The position numbers and the translations under genes are program-made. This document shows, one piece after another, positions 7,600-16,136 of a DNA stretch of 47,010 nucleotides. The notes under the pieces were generated by a model that made no database searches, had not been told where the DNA came from, and saw only the letters and a list, made by a program, of their open reading frames with translations. Origin of the DNA: Candidatus Avelusimicrobium gallicola (GTDB lineage Bacteria; Elusimicrobiota; Elusimicrobia; Elusimicrobiales; UBA9959); contig DYLH01000012.1 of the NCBI GenBank assembly GCA_020722185.1, positions 1-47,010 of the forward strand. The letters are read 5' to 3'. Within the stretch, counting starts at the first letter, position 1. Each line of letters starts with the position of its first letter.

Positions 7600-8838
7600 C
7601 TATCTATAGTATCTGTCTGGATTGTAGATAAAGTAAAAGTCAAATGGTTCAAGGCGTGGGAGGTTTATATACCGCATACCTTTTTCATCAACTTTTTCTG
7701 CTGAGTACTCCATTTTTTTCGTGCTTTGGGGTGTATTATAGTCAGGATTTTTTGTGAAACTTGTTTCATCTATCCTATCTACTATATAATCCGCCCATTT
7801 ATAGCTTACGGCATTGTCTCCAAATTCCTGCCAATCGCCATCTGAATTTTTCTCATACATCTTTTTTCTAAACTCATCCATTGAAAGGCCTATCTTCTTA
7901 GCCACCGGGATATGAAGCCTCTTTTCCCATTCTCTTGCCCAATCAAGTTGTTCTTTTAGCTGAGTCATATTACCCCAGTTCATAGTGGACATTTGGTGAT
8001 GAAGTATTATGGCATTGGGATAAACAAAAGATTTTTTTGCCAGTGTTGTTATAACAGCAGCCATGCTTGCGGCGAAAGATTTTACCACGACATACACTGG
8101 CGCTTTGCTTGACTCCATAGCTTTAAGTATTCTGTATCCAGACATCACTGAACCGCCCGGAGAGGAGTCTATAACTATGAATATCGGCTGAGTTGATATA
8201 TTGTTGAAATAATGTATCCTTTCAGTCACATAATCTGCTGTTTCCCTAATAATGGGGCCGTTCATAGATATTCTTCTGTCGCTAATCACAAGTTCTCTGT
8301 TCTTTTCATTAAAAGGTTTATCGTAATATAGAGGATCTGTATTGCTGTATTTTTTCAAGTCTTCTTTTCTATCTCTCATTTCAATTTCAGTTTTAAGTTT
8401 TTCCAATTTAGCCTTTAGCATTTCATTCTCATGCTTGATTTTTTTTTCGGCAAGTTCCATTCTCTTTAATTCCATTTCAATATCAGATTTTTCTTTGGAA
8501 TAAGATAGGGATGCAGAGCGTATTTCCTCATTTTTGAGATCATTTTCAAGCTTAATCCTTTCCAGTTTTTTTGAAAACTCCTGTATTTCCTTTTTATTTT
8601 TCTCAGATGAAAGCTTATTTTCAAGAGAGAACTTTTGAAACTCATCATTTAGGGACTGAAGTTTGGCTTTGACCTCTTCATCTAATAACTTATTTGATGT
8701 TGAAATCATCTCCAGTTTCGTTTTAAGCGCTTTTAGCTCAGGGTTTTCATCTGACTTGACAGCAGGTGTCGCAGACTGAGCGCACAAAGACGCTGAAAAT
8801 ACCATCACAACAATCGGCGCAAACAACTTCTTTAACAT
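7600..8838 (-). CDS. Exported ClpP-like serine protease with long N-terminal coiled coil
   Basis: The 412-residue protein starts at the ATG at 8838, preceded by AGGAGG; a longer reading with seven extra residues has no ribosome site. Residues 1-20 form a signal peptide. Residues about 35-163 are a charged Lys/Glu-rich heptad region predicted to be a coiled coil. Residues about 180-370 are a ClpP/crotonase-fold domain with the oxyanion SPGGS (226-230), nucleophile S258 in FAASMAA, and H280/H281 in ILHHQM; a downstream Asp-rich stretch precedes an AVSYKWAD helix like ClpP AVEYGLID. ClpP is normally cytoplasmic. Export and the coiled coil suggest a periplasmic or membrane-associated peptidase. 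It has its own promoter. Confidence 0.75.
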   Translation of the reverse strand: MLKKLFAPIVVMVFSASLCAQSATPAVKSDENPELKALKTKLEMISTSNKLLDEEVKAKLQSLNDEFQKFSLENKLSSEKNKKEIQEFSKKLERIKLENDLKNEEIRSASLSYSKEKSDIEMELKRMELAEKKIKHENEMLKAKLEKLKTEIEMRDRKEDLKKYSNTDPLYYDKPFNEKNRELVISDRRISMNGPIIRETADYVTERIHYFNNISTQPIFIVIDSSPGGSVMSGYRILKAMESSKAPVYVVVKSFAASMAAVITTLAKKSFVYPNAIILHHQMSTMNWGNMTQLKEQLDWAREWEKRLHIPVAKKIGLSMDEFRKKMYEKNSDGDWQEFGDNAVSYKWADYIVDRIDETSFTKNPDYNTPQSTKKMEYSAEKVDEKGMRYINLPRLEPFDFYFIYNPDRYYR

Positions 8839-8863
8839 TTTTCCTCCTATTAAATACATCTAA

Positions 8864-8892
8864 ATTCTATGTAATAAAGCAAAAAAGATCAA
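8864..8892 (-). promoter_or_regulatory. Probable promoter of the ClpP-like gene
   Basis: On the minus strand TTGATC (8892-8887), a 17-base spacer and TAGAAT (8869-8864) lie 26 bases before the ATG at 8838. This suggests that the protease gene is transcribed separately from transketolase. Confidence 0.5.
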
Positions 8893-8913
8893 TCTTCTTG
8901 GACAAAAACTGAT

Positions 8914-10860
8914 TTACTTCAATGCTTCTTCGGCTCTAGCTGCTATTTTTTCTGAAGTGAGTGAAAAGAAAGCGTAAACATCTTTTTCTGGAGCTGATTT
9001 GCCAAATTCATCTACCCCAATCACTTCGCATTTTTCTTTGAGTATGTCTGAGAAACCTATAGTCCTTCCAGCTTCTATTACAAATTTTTTAACTCCCGGC
9101 AAAAGTATTTTTTCCTTGTATTTCTCATCTTGATTTAGAAATAAATGTACGGAAGGCATAGATACTATGGCTGTGGCTATGCCTTTTTGGGCAAGTATTT
9201 TAGCCGACTCAAGCGCTATGTGAACTTCAGAGCCGGTTGCTATGAAAAGCAAATCAGGGTTCTGGTTTTCTACAAGGAAATACGCTCCTCTTTCAAAATT
9301 TTCCTCTATTTCTTTTTCATAGTTGGCAAGAATAGGAAGTTTTTGTCTTGTCAGTATAAGCGATACTGGTTCTTTTGTTTTGCAGATATACTCCCAGGCT
9401 CTTTTGGTCTCTATGGCATCGGCGGGCCTTAAATCGCAAAGTCCAGGAATAAGTCTTAAAGACATTATGTGTTCTATAGGTTGATGGGTTGGGCCGTCTT
9501 CTCCAACAGCTATGCTGTCATGTGTGAAAATAAATATTGAAGGCGCTTTCATCATTGATGCTATTCTTATAGGGGTTTTCATATAGTCAGAGAAAACTAA
9601 AAATGTGGAGCAGAATGGTCTTATCCCGCCATGTATGGCGAGACCATTTGTTATTGCGCCCATAGCATGCTCCCTTATGCCGAAATGGAAGTTTCTCTCA
9701 GGGAAAGCATCTATCTTTGTTTTTGTAGATGGAGCAAGATCAGCAGAACCGCCATATAGAGAAGGGAAAAATGGGGCTATATCATTTAAAACCTTGTAAG
9801 ATGCTTCTCTTGTGGCTATGGCGGAATCAAATTTTAGTTTAGATTTTATTTCTCTGACAGGATCTAAAGATAAAGCAAATTCATCGTATTGAGATGGATA
9901 GGCTTGTTTATAAGCTTGAGCGATCTTTTCCCATTTTTTGAAAAGGTTTGATTTTTTTTGAGCTATCTCATCAAAGTTCTTCCTTATGTCTTGAGGTATT
10001 TCAAATGGAGTTTTAGATGGCCAATTTAGATTTTCTTTTGTTTTTATAACTTCTTCGGCAGATAGCGGTTCTCCATGGACTTTATTTGAATCCTGTTTTG
10101 GACTTTTATATCCTATATGCGTTTTTACTATGATGAGCACAGGTTTGTCGCTTTTTTTGGCTTTTATGATGGCCTTGTTTATTTCTTCCTGGTCATAGCC
10201 GTTTTCAACTTTGAGAGTCAGCCAATTTTGAGCCTTGAATCTCTTCTCCACATCTTCTGTAAATGTGAGAGATGTAGAACCTTCTATTGTTATGCTATTG
10301 CAGTCAAACAGGCATATTAACTTGTTTAGTTTCATATGTCCGGCAAGCGAGGCGGCTTCATAGGATATGCCCTCCATGAGGTCTCCTTCTCCACAGATGA
10401 CATATGTCCTGTGATCTATTAGTGGAAGTCCTGGTTTGTTAAATTTTTCGGAAAGTATTTTCTCTGCCATGGCCATACCAACTGCATTCGCAAAGCCTTG
10501 TCCAAGTGGGCCAGTTGTGGTCTCTATGCCCACAGTATGCCCATACTCAGGGTGGCCAGGCGTTAAGCTGTTTAGTTTTCTAAATCTTTTTAATTCGTCT
10601 ATACTCAGTCCGTAGTTGAATAGATGTAAAATGGCATACATAAGCGCTGAGCCATGCCCGGCTGAAAGCACAAAACGATCTCTGTCCACCCAGAGCGGAT
10701 TTTTGGGATCAAATTTTAGATGCTCTTTGAAAAGGGTATAGGCTATATCCGCTGTGCCAAGCGGCAGACCCGGATGTCCTGAATTTGAGTTTGTTATCAT
10801 ATCCATAGCAAGAACTCTTATGGCATTTGCGTTTGTATAATCTCTTTCATTTAATTTCAT
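8914..10860 (-). CDS. tkt: Transketolase
   Basis: This 648-residue full-length transketolase transfers two-carbon ketol units in the non-oxidative pentose phosphate pathway using thiamine diphosphate. The N-terminal domain has HPGLPLGTADIAY and GHGSALMYA, and the TPP/Mg motif GEGDLMEGISYEAA follows. The pyrimidine domain has FGIREHAMG with the conserved Glu, then HDSIAVGEDGPTHQP. The C-terminal domain is complete. The ATG overlaps the end of the Nudix gene by 4 bases, so the two are co-translated. Confidence 0.96.
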   Translation of the reverse strand: MKLNERDYTNANAIRVLAMDMITNSNSGHPGLPLGTADIAYTLFKEHLKFDPKNPLWVDRDRFVLSAGHGSALMYAILHLFNYGLSIDELKRFRKLNSLTPGHPEYGHTVGIETTTGPLGQGFANAVGMAMAEKILSEKFNKPGLPLIDHRTYVICGEGDLMEGISYEAASLAGHMKLNKLICLFDCNSITIEGSTSLTFTEDVEKRFKAQNWLTLKVENGYDQEEINKAIIKAKKSDKPVLIIVKTHIGYKSPKQDSNKVHGEPLSAEEVIKTKENLNWPSKTPFEIPQDIRKNFDEIAQKKSNLFKKWEKIAQAYKQAYPSQYDEFALSLDPVREIKSKLKFDSAIATREASYKVLNDIAPFFPSLYGGSADLAPSTKTKIDAFPERNFHFGIREHAMGAITNGLAIHGGIRPFCSTFLVFSDYMKTPIRIASMMKAPSIFIFTHDSIAVGEDGPTHQPIEHIMSLRLIPGLCDLRPADAIETKRAWEYICKTKEPVSLILTRQKLPILANYEKEIEENFERGAYFLVENQNPDLLFIATGSEVHIALESAKILAQKGIATAIVSMPSVHLFLNQDEKYKEKILLPGVKKFVIEAGRTIGFSDILKEKCEVIGVDEFGKSAPEKDVYAFFSLTSEKIAARAEEALK

Positions 10861-11408
10861 ATTTTCTCCTTATAGAGCATATAATGGTAAACTGCTATGA
10901 TAGTTTTTGAATCTTTTATTTTTCCTCCGGCAATAAGCGAGAGCGCTTTTTTGGGTTCAATTGCCGTCCAATTTATAAATTCATCCTCGTCGGGGGAATT
11001 CTCTCCCGGCTCGAGTCCTTTTGCTATGTATATCTTCAATACTTCGTCTGAAAAAGCCGGAGTAGGCCAGAAGTCAAGAATATGAGTCATGGATCTGGCA
11101 GTGAATCCTGTTTCTTCTTTCAATTCTGCTATAGCTCTTTTGATTGGATTATCTTTTTTACTGTGAAGCTTGCCAGCAGGAATTTCAAGGGTTTCATTTA
11201 GAACAGGATATCTATACTGCCTTACAAATATTATTTTTCCATCCTTATCTATTGGCAGTATAGCTACAGCTCCAGGATGCTCCATAAACTCTCTATTGGC
11301 TGTTTTGCCATTTGGAAGCATAATCTCATCGTCGCGGAATTTAACCGCTCTGCCCAGATAGACTGTTCTCTTTTTCAGCAGCTTTTCCAGAAAAATACTT
11401 TTCTTCAC
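10857..11408 (-). CDS. Nudix hydrolase, probable ADP-ribose pyrophosphatase
   Basis: This 183-residue protein carries a Nudix box beginning at the GKLH turn and continuing through RAIAELKEETGFTA, with the REL.EE core (here AELKEE). ADP-ribose pyrophosphatase features include the upstream VRQYRYPVLNETLEIPAG segment and the later proline of DFWPTPAFSDE. It hydrolyses nucleoside diphosphate derivatives such as ADP-ribose. The likely start is GTG at 11408; I see no ribosome site, and a TATAAT box ends only six bases upstream, so the message may be leaderless. It is divergent from dnaE and overlaps transketolase. Confidence 0.88.
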   Translation of the reverse strand: MKKSIFLEKLLKKRTVYLGRAVKFRDDEIMLPNGKTANREFMEHPGAVAILPIDKDGKIIFVRQYRYPVLNETLEIPAGKLHSKKDNPIKRAIAELKEETGFTARSMTHILDFWPTPAFSDEVLKIYIAKGLEPGENSPDEDEFINWTAIEPKKALSLIAGGKIKDSKTIIAVYHYMLYKEKI

Positions 11409-11410
11409 AA

Positions 11411-11428
11411 ATAAATTATATAATTTAT
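11411..11428. promoter_or_regulatory. Perfect 18-bp palindrome carrying divergent -10 boxes
   Basis: ATAAATTATATAATTTAT is its own reverse complement. It holds a TATAAT on each strand, so the same element can serve dnaE (rightward, ATG at 11453) and the Nudix gene (leftward, GTG at 11408). No good -35 hexamers are visible on either side. Confidence 0.5.
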
Positions 11429-11452
11429 GTGAGAATACTTAAATGAGGAAAG

Positions 11453-14400
11453 ATGTCAGAAAAGTTTGTGCACCTTCACAATCACAGTGAGTATTCCCTC
11501 TTGGACGGCATGCTTAGAATAACAGATCTCGATGGGAAGACATCGTCATTTCTGAAAAATGCCTATAAAAACGGGGTTAGGTCTATGGCCATCACAGATC
11601 ATGGAAATATGTATGGCGCCATAGATTTCTACAATAATGCCAGAGCTGTCGGGATAAAGCCCATACTTGGATGTGAGTTCTACATAACATCCGGACCAAG
11701 AACTGACAAATCAAAGGAATCTAAATATGAATATGGACATATCACAGCTCTTGTGGAAAACAATAAAGGATACGAGAATATTGTGGAGATGTTGTCATTG
11801 GCGAATCTAGAGGGATTTTATCATCATCCGCGAATAGATTTTGAATTGCTTGAAAAATATAAGGAAGGAATAATCTTTCTTTCGGGTTGTCTTAAATCTC
11901 TTGTGGCATATAATTGCGCTAAAGGGCAGATGTCCAAGGCTCTTGAATATGCGGGGAGATTTAAGGACATTTTGGGCCCAGACAATTTTTACCTTGAGTT
12001 AATGGATCACGGCATAGAAGAAGAACGATTGGCTTTAAAAGGTCTGGTTGAAATAGCCGCCAAAACTGGATTAAAAATGGTTGCCACAAATGACTGCCAT
12101 TATGAGAACAAAGAAGACTGGTTTGCCCATGATGTTCATATCTGCATTTCGACAAATTCTCGTCTGGATGACCCGGGCAGATTGAAGATGAATACTAAGG
12201 AGCTATACTTCAAGAGCCCCGATGAGATGATAAAACTTTTTTCTGAAATCCCACAGGCGATTTCAAATACAGTTGAAATAGCTGATAGATGTATGGTGGA
12301 AATAGACAAATCTAAGATCTATCTTCCAGATTTCAAAGTCCCCCAAGAATATATTGAAAAAACTCAAAGCGAGAGAGAGGCGCAATTTGAATACTTAAAA
12401 GCCCTTTGTTATTCAAATCTTGAAAAAAAACTTAAAGACTTTTCACAGAAATACAAAGAGAGACTTGATTTTGAGCTTGGCGTGATTAAAAAGATGGGTT
12501 TTGCGAGTTATTTTTTAATAGTCATGGATTTCATTAAATACGCGCGTGAAAATCAGGTGCCTGTTGGTCCCGGTAGAGGTTCTGGGGCGGGGTCCCTTGT
12601 GGCTTATGCTCTAGATATAACAAGGGTGGATCCTCTGGAACACGATTTGCTTTTTGAGCGTTTTTTAAATCCAGAAAGGACCAGTATGCCAGATCTTGAT
12701 ATAGATTTTTCAGATACTGGCCGCGAAAAAGTTATAAGGTATGTAAAGAGCAAATATGGCGAGTCCAATGTGGCAAATATAATAACTTATGGCTCAATTA
12801 TGGCTAAAACCGCCGTAAAGGATGTGGCCAGAGTTATGGGAATATCCGCAAGCGAGGCGAACAATATTACCAAGGTTATTCCAAGCAATACAACTTTAAG
12901 GCATGCTCTATCTGAAATTGAAGAGTTGAAAAAACTTTCAAAGGAAGAGAAATATAAAAAGCTTTTTGATGTGTCTTTGAAAATAGAGGGCTTGAGAAGA
13001 CAAACGGGAGTTCACGCAGCTGGTGTTTTGATAACCGCAAAACCAGTGATGAAGTATGTGCCTCTTGCCGTCAGGGACAATGTGGTGACAACTCAATATG
13101 ATGGCAATATACTTACAGAGCTTGGTTTGCTCAAAGTGGATTTTCTTGGTCTGAGGACACTTTCTGTAATAGACAGAGCCGTAACGGAGATAAAAAAGAA
13201 AAATCCTGATTTTGACATCAATAAGATCCCTCTCGACGATAAAAAAACTTTTGATCTCTTGCGTACGGGCGAAACCACAGGAGTATTTCAGCTTGAAAGC
13301 GAAGGGATGAGACGTCTTGTGAAAAATTTGAAGCCCACAGTTTTCTCAGATATTTCCGCTCTAGTCGCTCTTTACAGGCCGGGGCCGCTTCAGTCTGGAA
13401 TGGTGGAGCATTTTGTAAACAGGAAGCATGGCAAAGAAAAAATAGTTTACGAACATCCATTGCTTGAATCCATATTGAAGGATACTTATGGAAATATAGT
13501 TTATCAAGAACAGGTTATGGAAATAGCCAAAAAATTGGCGGGGTTTTCTCCCGGCGAGGCTGATAAACTTAGAAAATCTATGGGAAAGAAGCTGATGGAT
13601 GTCATGGAAAAGGAGAGGGAACATTTTATCAAAGGGTGCGCCAAGAATGAGATATCAAAAAAAATCGCGGACAAAATTTTCAATGCGATGATAGAATTTG
13701 CCAAGTATGGTTTCAATAAATCCCATTCTGTGGCTTATGCGACAGTGTCCTATCAGACAGCGTATTTAAAGGCCAATTATCCGCTTGAATTTATGTGTTC
13801 TCTTCTGACAAGTGAAATAGGTCACAATGCTATGAACACATCTGTGGAAAATAAACTTGTCACTTATAGGGAAGAGGCTTTAAATATGGGCATAAAAGTA
13901 TTGCCTGTTGATGTGAATAAATCCTTTCCTTATTTTGCCATAGAAGACAAAGACATACGTTTTGCTTTGACGGCTGTAAAAAACATAGGCGAGGGTGTCG
14001 CCGAGGAAATAGTTGGGGAAAGAGAAAAAAATGGCCCTTATAAAAGCTGTGTGGACTTCATCTCAAGGAATAATTCAAAGCAATTTAATAAAAGAGTTCT
14101 GGAATCTCTCGCTAAAGCAGGTGCGCTTGATTCACTCTATCCCTCAGTGGAAAAAAATGAAGAGAAGAGGTCTTTAGCTCTTGAAGATATAGCTGGCGGG
14201 ACAGAAAAAATGATGGAAATGTTTTACCAGGGGTCCTTGTTTAAAACAGCTGAAAAGAAAAAATTGACTGAACATGAGTTGCTAAAAAATGAAAAAGAGG
14301 TATTGGGATTTTACTATTCCAGCCACCCGCTTGCCTCTATGAAAAAATATATTAAAATGGTTTCCCCGCATAGCTTATATAATGTAGCAATGGATGAAAA

Positions 14401-14926
14401 ATATCAGGACAATAGAGTTAGAGTTTCTGGCATAATAAACCAGGTAAAAATGCTTAAAACTAAGAAAAATGAACCGATGTGTAAATTTTTTATGGAGGAT
14501 TTGACCGGGGAAGTAGGTGTATTTGTGGGAGCGCAAAAACTAAATGAATTTTCCAAGTATATTATTCTTGATTCAATGGTTACTATTACCGGAAAAGTTA
14601 AAAGTGGTTTCAGGGAAGGAGACCCTCAAGAGATAGTTCTCGATGATATTTGTGAATTGAAACATGCTCTTGCTAAATACGGAAAAAATCTAATAGTTTT
14701 TTTTGACGGAAAATCGATCATGGGGGAGAGCGAAAAAGATTTTGCGGCCTTAGTGAAAACACTTGAAAAACATTCTGGTTCTATGCCCGTGTTCTTCAAG
14801 GTGGATTCGATAAATGGAGAAAGTTATCTTCTTGAAACTTCTTTCAGAGTGGATTTTACTAAAGATTTATTCGCCGATTTGGATGGCTGTATAGGGGGCA
14901 ATTCATGGCAGATAGAAAGCGCATAA
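11453..14926 (+). CDS. dnaE: DNA polymerase III alpha subunit
   Basis: This 1157-residue replicative polymerase is of the DnaE1 type. It begins with a PHP domain (FVHLHNHSEYSLLDGM, later ITDHGNMYGA), followed by the palm with catalytic aspartates in PDLDIDFSD near residues 412-420 and GPGRGSGAGSLVAYAL. The fingers region contains FGFNKSHSVAYA-like sequence. A helix-hairpin-helix and beta-binding region follow, then an OB fold (RVRVSGIINQVK) near residues 980-1060. Its 3' end overlaps a receiver-domain gene by 22 bases. GAGGAAAG precedes the ATG. Confidence 0.97.
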   Translation: MSEKFVHLHNHSEYSLLDGMLRITDLDGKTSSFLKNAYKNGVRSMAITDHGNMYGAIDFYNNARAVGIKPILGCEFYITSGPRTDKSKESKYEYGHITALVENNKGYENIVEMLSLANLEGFYHHPRIDFELLEKYKEGIIFLSGCLKSLVAYNCAKGQMSKALEYAGRFKDILGPDNFYLELMDHGIEEERLALKGLVEIAAKTGLKMVATNDCHYENKEDWFAHDVHICISTNSRLDDPGRLKMNTKELYFKSPDEMIKLFSEIPQAISNTVEIADRCMVEIDKSKIYLPDFKVPQEYIEKTQSEREAQFEYLKALCYSNLEKKLKDFSQKYKERLDFELGVIKKMGFASYFLIVMDFIKYARENQVPVGPGRGSGAGSLVAYALDITRVDPLEHDLLFERFLNPERTSMPDLDIDFSDTGREKVIRYVKSKYGESNVANIITYGSIMAKTAVKDVARVMGISASEANNITKVIPSNTTLRHALSEIEELKKLSKEEKYKKLFDVSLKIEGLRRQTGVHAAGVLITAKPVMKYVPLAVRDNVVTTQYDGNILTELGLLKVDFLGLRTLSVIDRAVTEIKKKNPDFDINKIPLDDKKTFDLLRTGETTGVFQLESEGMRRLVKNLKPTVFSDISALVALYRPGPLQSGMVEHFVNRKHGKEKIVYEHPLLESILKDTYGNIVYQEQVMEIAKKLAGFSPGEADKLRKSMGKKLMDVMEKEREHFIKGCAKNEISKKIADKIFNAMIEFAKYGFNKSHSVAYATVSYQTAYLKANYPLEFMCSLLTSEIGHNAMNTSVENKLVTYREEALNMGIKVLPVDVNKSFPYFAIEDKDIRFALTAVKNIGEGVAEEIVGEREKNGPYKSCVDFISRNNSKQFNKRVLESLAKAGALDSLYPSVEKNEEKRSLALEDIAGGTEKMMEMFYQGSLFKTAEKKKLTEHELLKNEKEVLGFYYSSHPLASMKKYIKMVSPHSLYNVAMDEKYQDNRVRVSGIINQVKMLKTKKNEPMCKFFMEDLTGEVGVFVGAQKLNEFSKYIILDSMVTITGKVKSGFREGDPQEIVLDDICELKHALAKYGKNLIVFFDGKSIMGESEKDFAALVKTLEKHSGSMPVFFKVDSINGESYLLETSFRVDFTKDLFADLDGCIGGNSWQIESA

Positions 14927-15273
14927 TGGTTGCGGAAGATGACCCAGATTTAATTGACCTTGTATGTGATTTTTTAAGATCAGAGGGATATGAGGTCGTC
15001 AGTGTCACAAACGGAAAGGAAGCTTTAAATAAGGCTTTGAGTGAAAAATTCGATTTGATTCTTTTGGATGTTATGATGCCTTATGTGGATGGCTATCATG
15101 TGGCTTATGAAATCAGCAATAGTGAAAATACTCCCAGAATAATAATGATGACATCTAGAGATGTTCAAGTGGAGAAAGGCATTGGCCAACTAAGCGGGGC
15201 AATGGATATGATACAAAAGCCATTTGATCTTGAAACACTTTCAAACAAAGTAAAGAGCGTCCTTAATGGATAG
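14905..15273 (+). CDS. Stand-alone receiver domain protein
   Basis: This 122-residue CheY-like protein has the acidic cluster EDDPD (about 11-15), the phospho-acceptor Asp in LILLDVMMPYVDGY (about residue 55), a Thr/Ser pair in MMTSRD and the Lys in IQKPFD. No output domain follows. It starts inside the end of dnaE and is therefore probably translationally coupled to it. This is the second orphan receiver in the window that overlaps a housekeeping gene. No partner kinase is visible. Confidence 0.9.
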   Translation: MADRKRIMVAEDDPDLIDLVCDFLRSEGYEVVSVTNGKEALNKALSEKFDLILLDVMMPYVDGYHVAYEISNSENTPRIIMMTSRDVQVEKGIGQLSGAMDMIQKPFDLETLSNKVKSVLNG

Positions 15274-15360
15274 TAGCGAGACATCCTTACTCATTTTCAC
15301 TTTCCCAGATGTGGTGCAAAAATAGGTATAAAAAATGTAAAATATGCATAAGGAGAAAAT

Positions 15361-16113
15361 ATGAAAAAAGCCTTTAAAAAAATATTTTTATACTCTTTGA
15401 TTTTTATTCCTATGCTGTCATATGGCGCTGGAAAAGAAAGGGATGAAAACTTAATACTCCCGGATATAAGCTTAATAGATATCCCAACATCTGGCATAGT
15501 AGATTATTATGGCTTTTGTTTTAAGTCTAGATTTTATTCTTCAGGCGGAGTGCTTACATGGCTGAATTTTGGGGTAATGGATCGTCTCAATCTCGGGGCT
15601 TCATTTATGGTGGACAATCTCGTAGGCTCTGGAACTCCGGTGAAGATGGTTCATCCAGAGATACAAGTTAAATTTCGCTTTTATGACGGCGGCATATATC
15701 TTCCTTCTCTGGCCATAGGATATGATGGGCAGGGCTATTACTACGACAGGGATATAAAAAAGTATATGGAGAAAGAAAAAGGCCTATATCTGGTTTCTTC
15801 AAAGGAAGTGTTGACTCCCGGGCTTGTGGCTCATGGCGGACTCAATGTGCCTGATTTTGACAATAGTTATCTTTTTGGTTTCATCGGTCTAAACTACAAT
15901 ATAGAGGAAAAAGTGAATCTCATGGCTGAATATGACAATTTTTTTCATTCAGATGATCCGGAAAGGTTCAATATTGGAGCCAGATTTTATATAACTCCAA
16001 CCTTTACTCTTGACGCTTCGATAAGGGAAATTGGCAGAAGTGAAAAGTTTTCCAATGGTTGGCCGAGAAAATCTGAGCGTATATTACAGATGACATATAA
16101 TACAAGCTTTTAA
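15361..16113 (+). CDS. Exported beta-barrel outer membrane protein, unknown function
   Basis: This 250-residue protein has a signal peptide (residues 1-21, ending SYGAG). Alternating aromatic and hydrophobic strands with glycines follow, such as LNLGASFMVDNLVG and FNIGARFYITPTFTLDASIREIG. The pattern resembles small YjbH/OmpA-like barrels that respond poorly to simple classification. The protein ends in an aromatic residue (TSF), as expected for BAM-dependent outer membrane proteins. An AAGGAG site is 5 bases before the ATG and an A/T-rich -10-like box is about 20 bases further upstream. It may start the run that reaches dapA. Confidence 0.65.
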   Translation: MKKAFKKIFLYSLIFIPMLSYGAGKERDENLILPDISLIDIPTSGIVDYYGFCFKSRFYSSGGVLTWLNFGVMDRLNLGASFMVDNLVGSGTPVKMVHPEIQVKFRFYDGGIYLPSLAIGYDGQGYYYDRDIKKYMEKEKGLYLVSSKEVLTPGLVAHGGLNVPDFDNSYLFGFIGLNYNIEEKVNLMAEYDNFFHSDDPERFNIGARFYITPTFTLDASIREIGRSEKFSNGWPRKSERILQMTYNTSF

Positions 16114-16136
16114 TCAAAAAACGCAGGAGGAAAAAT

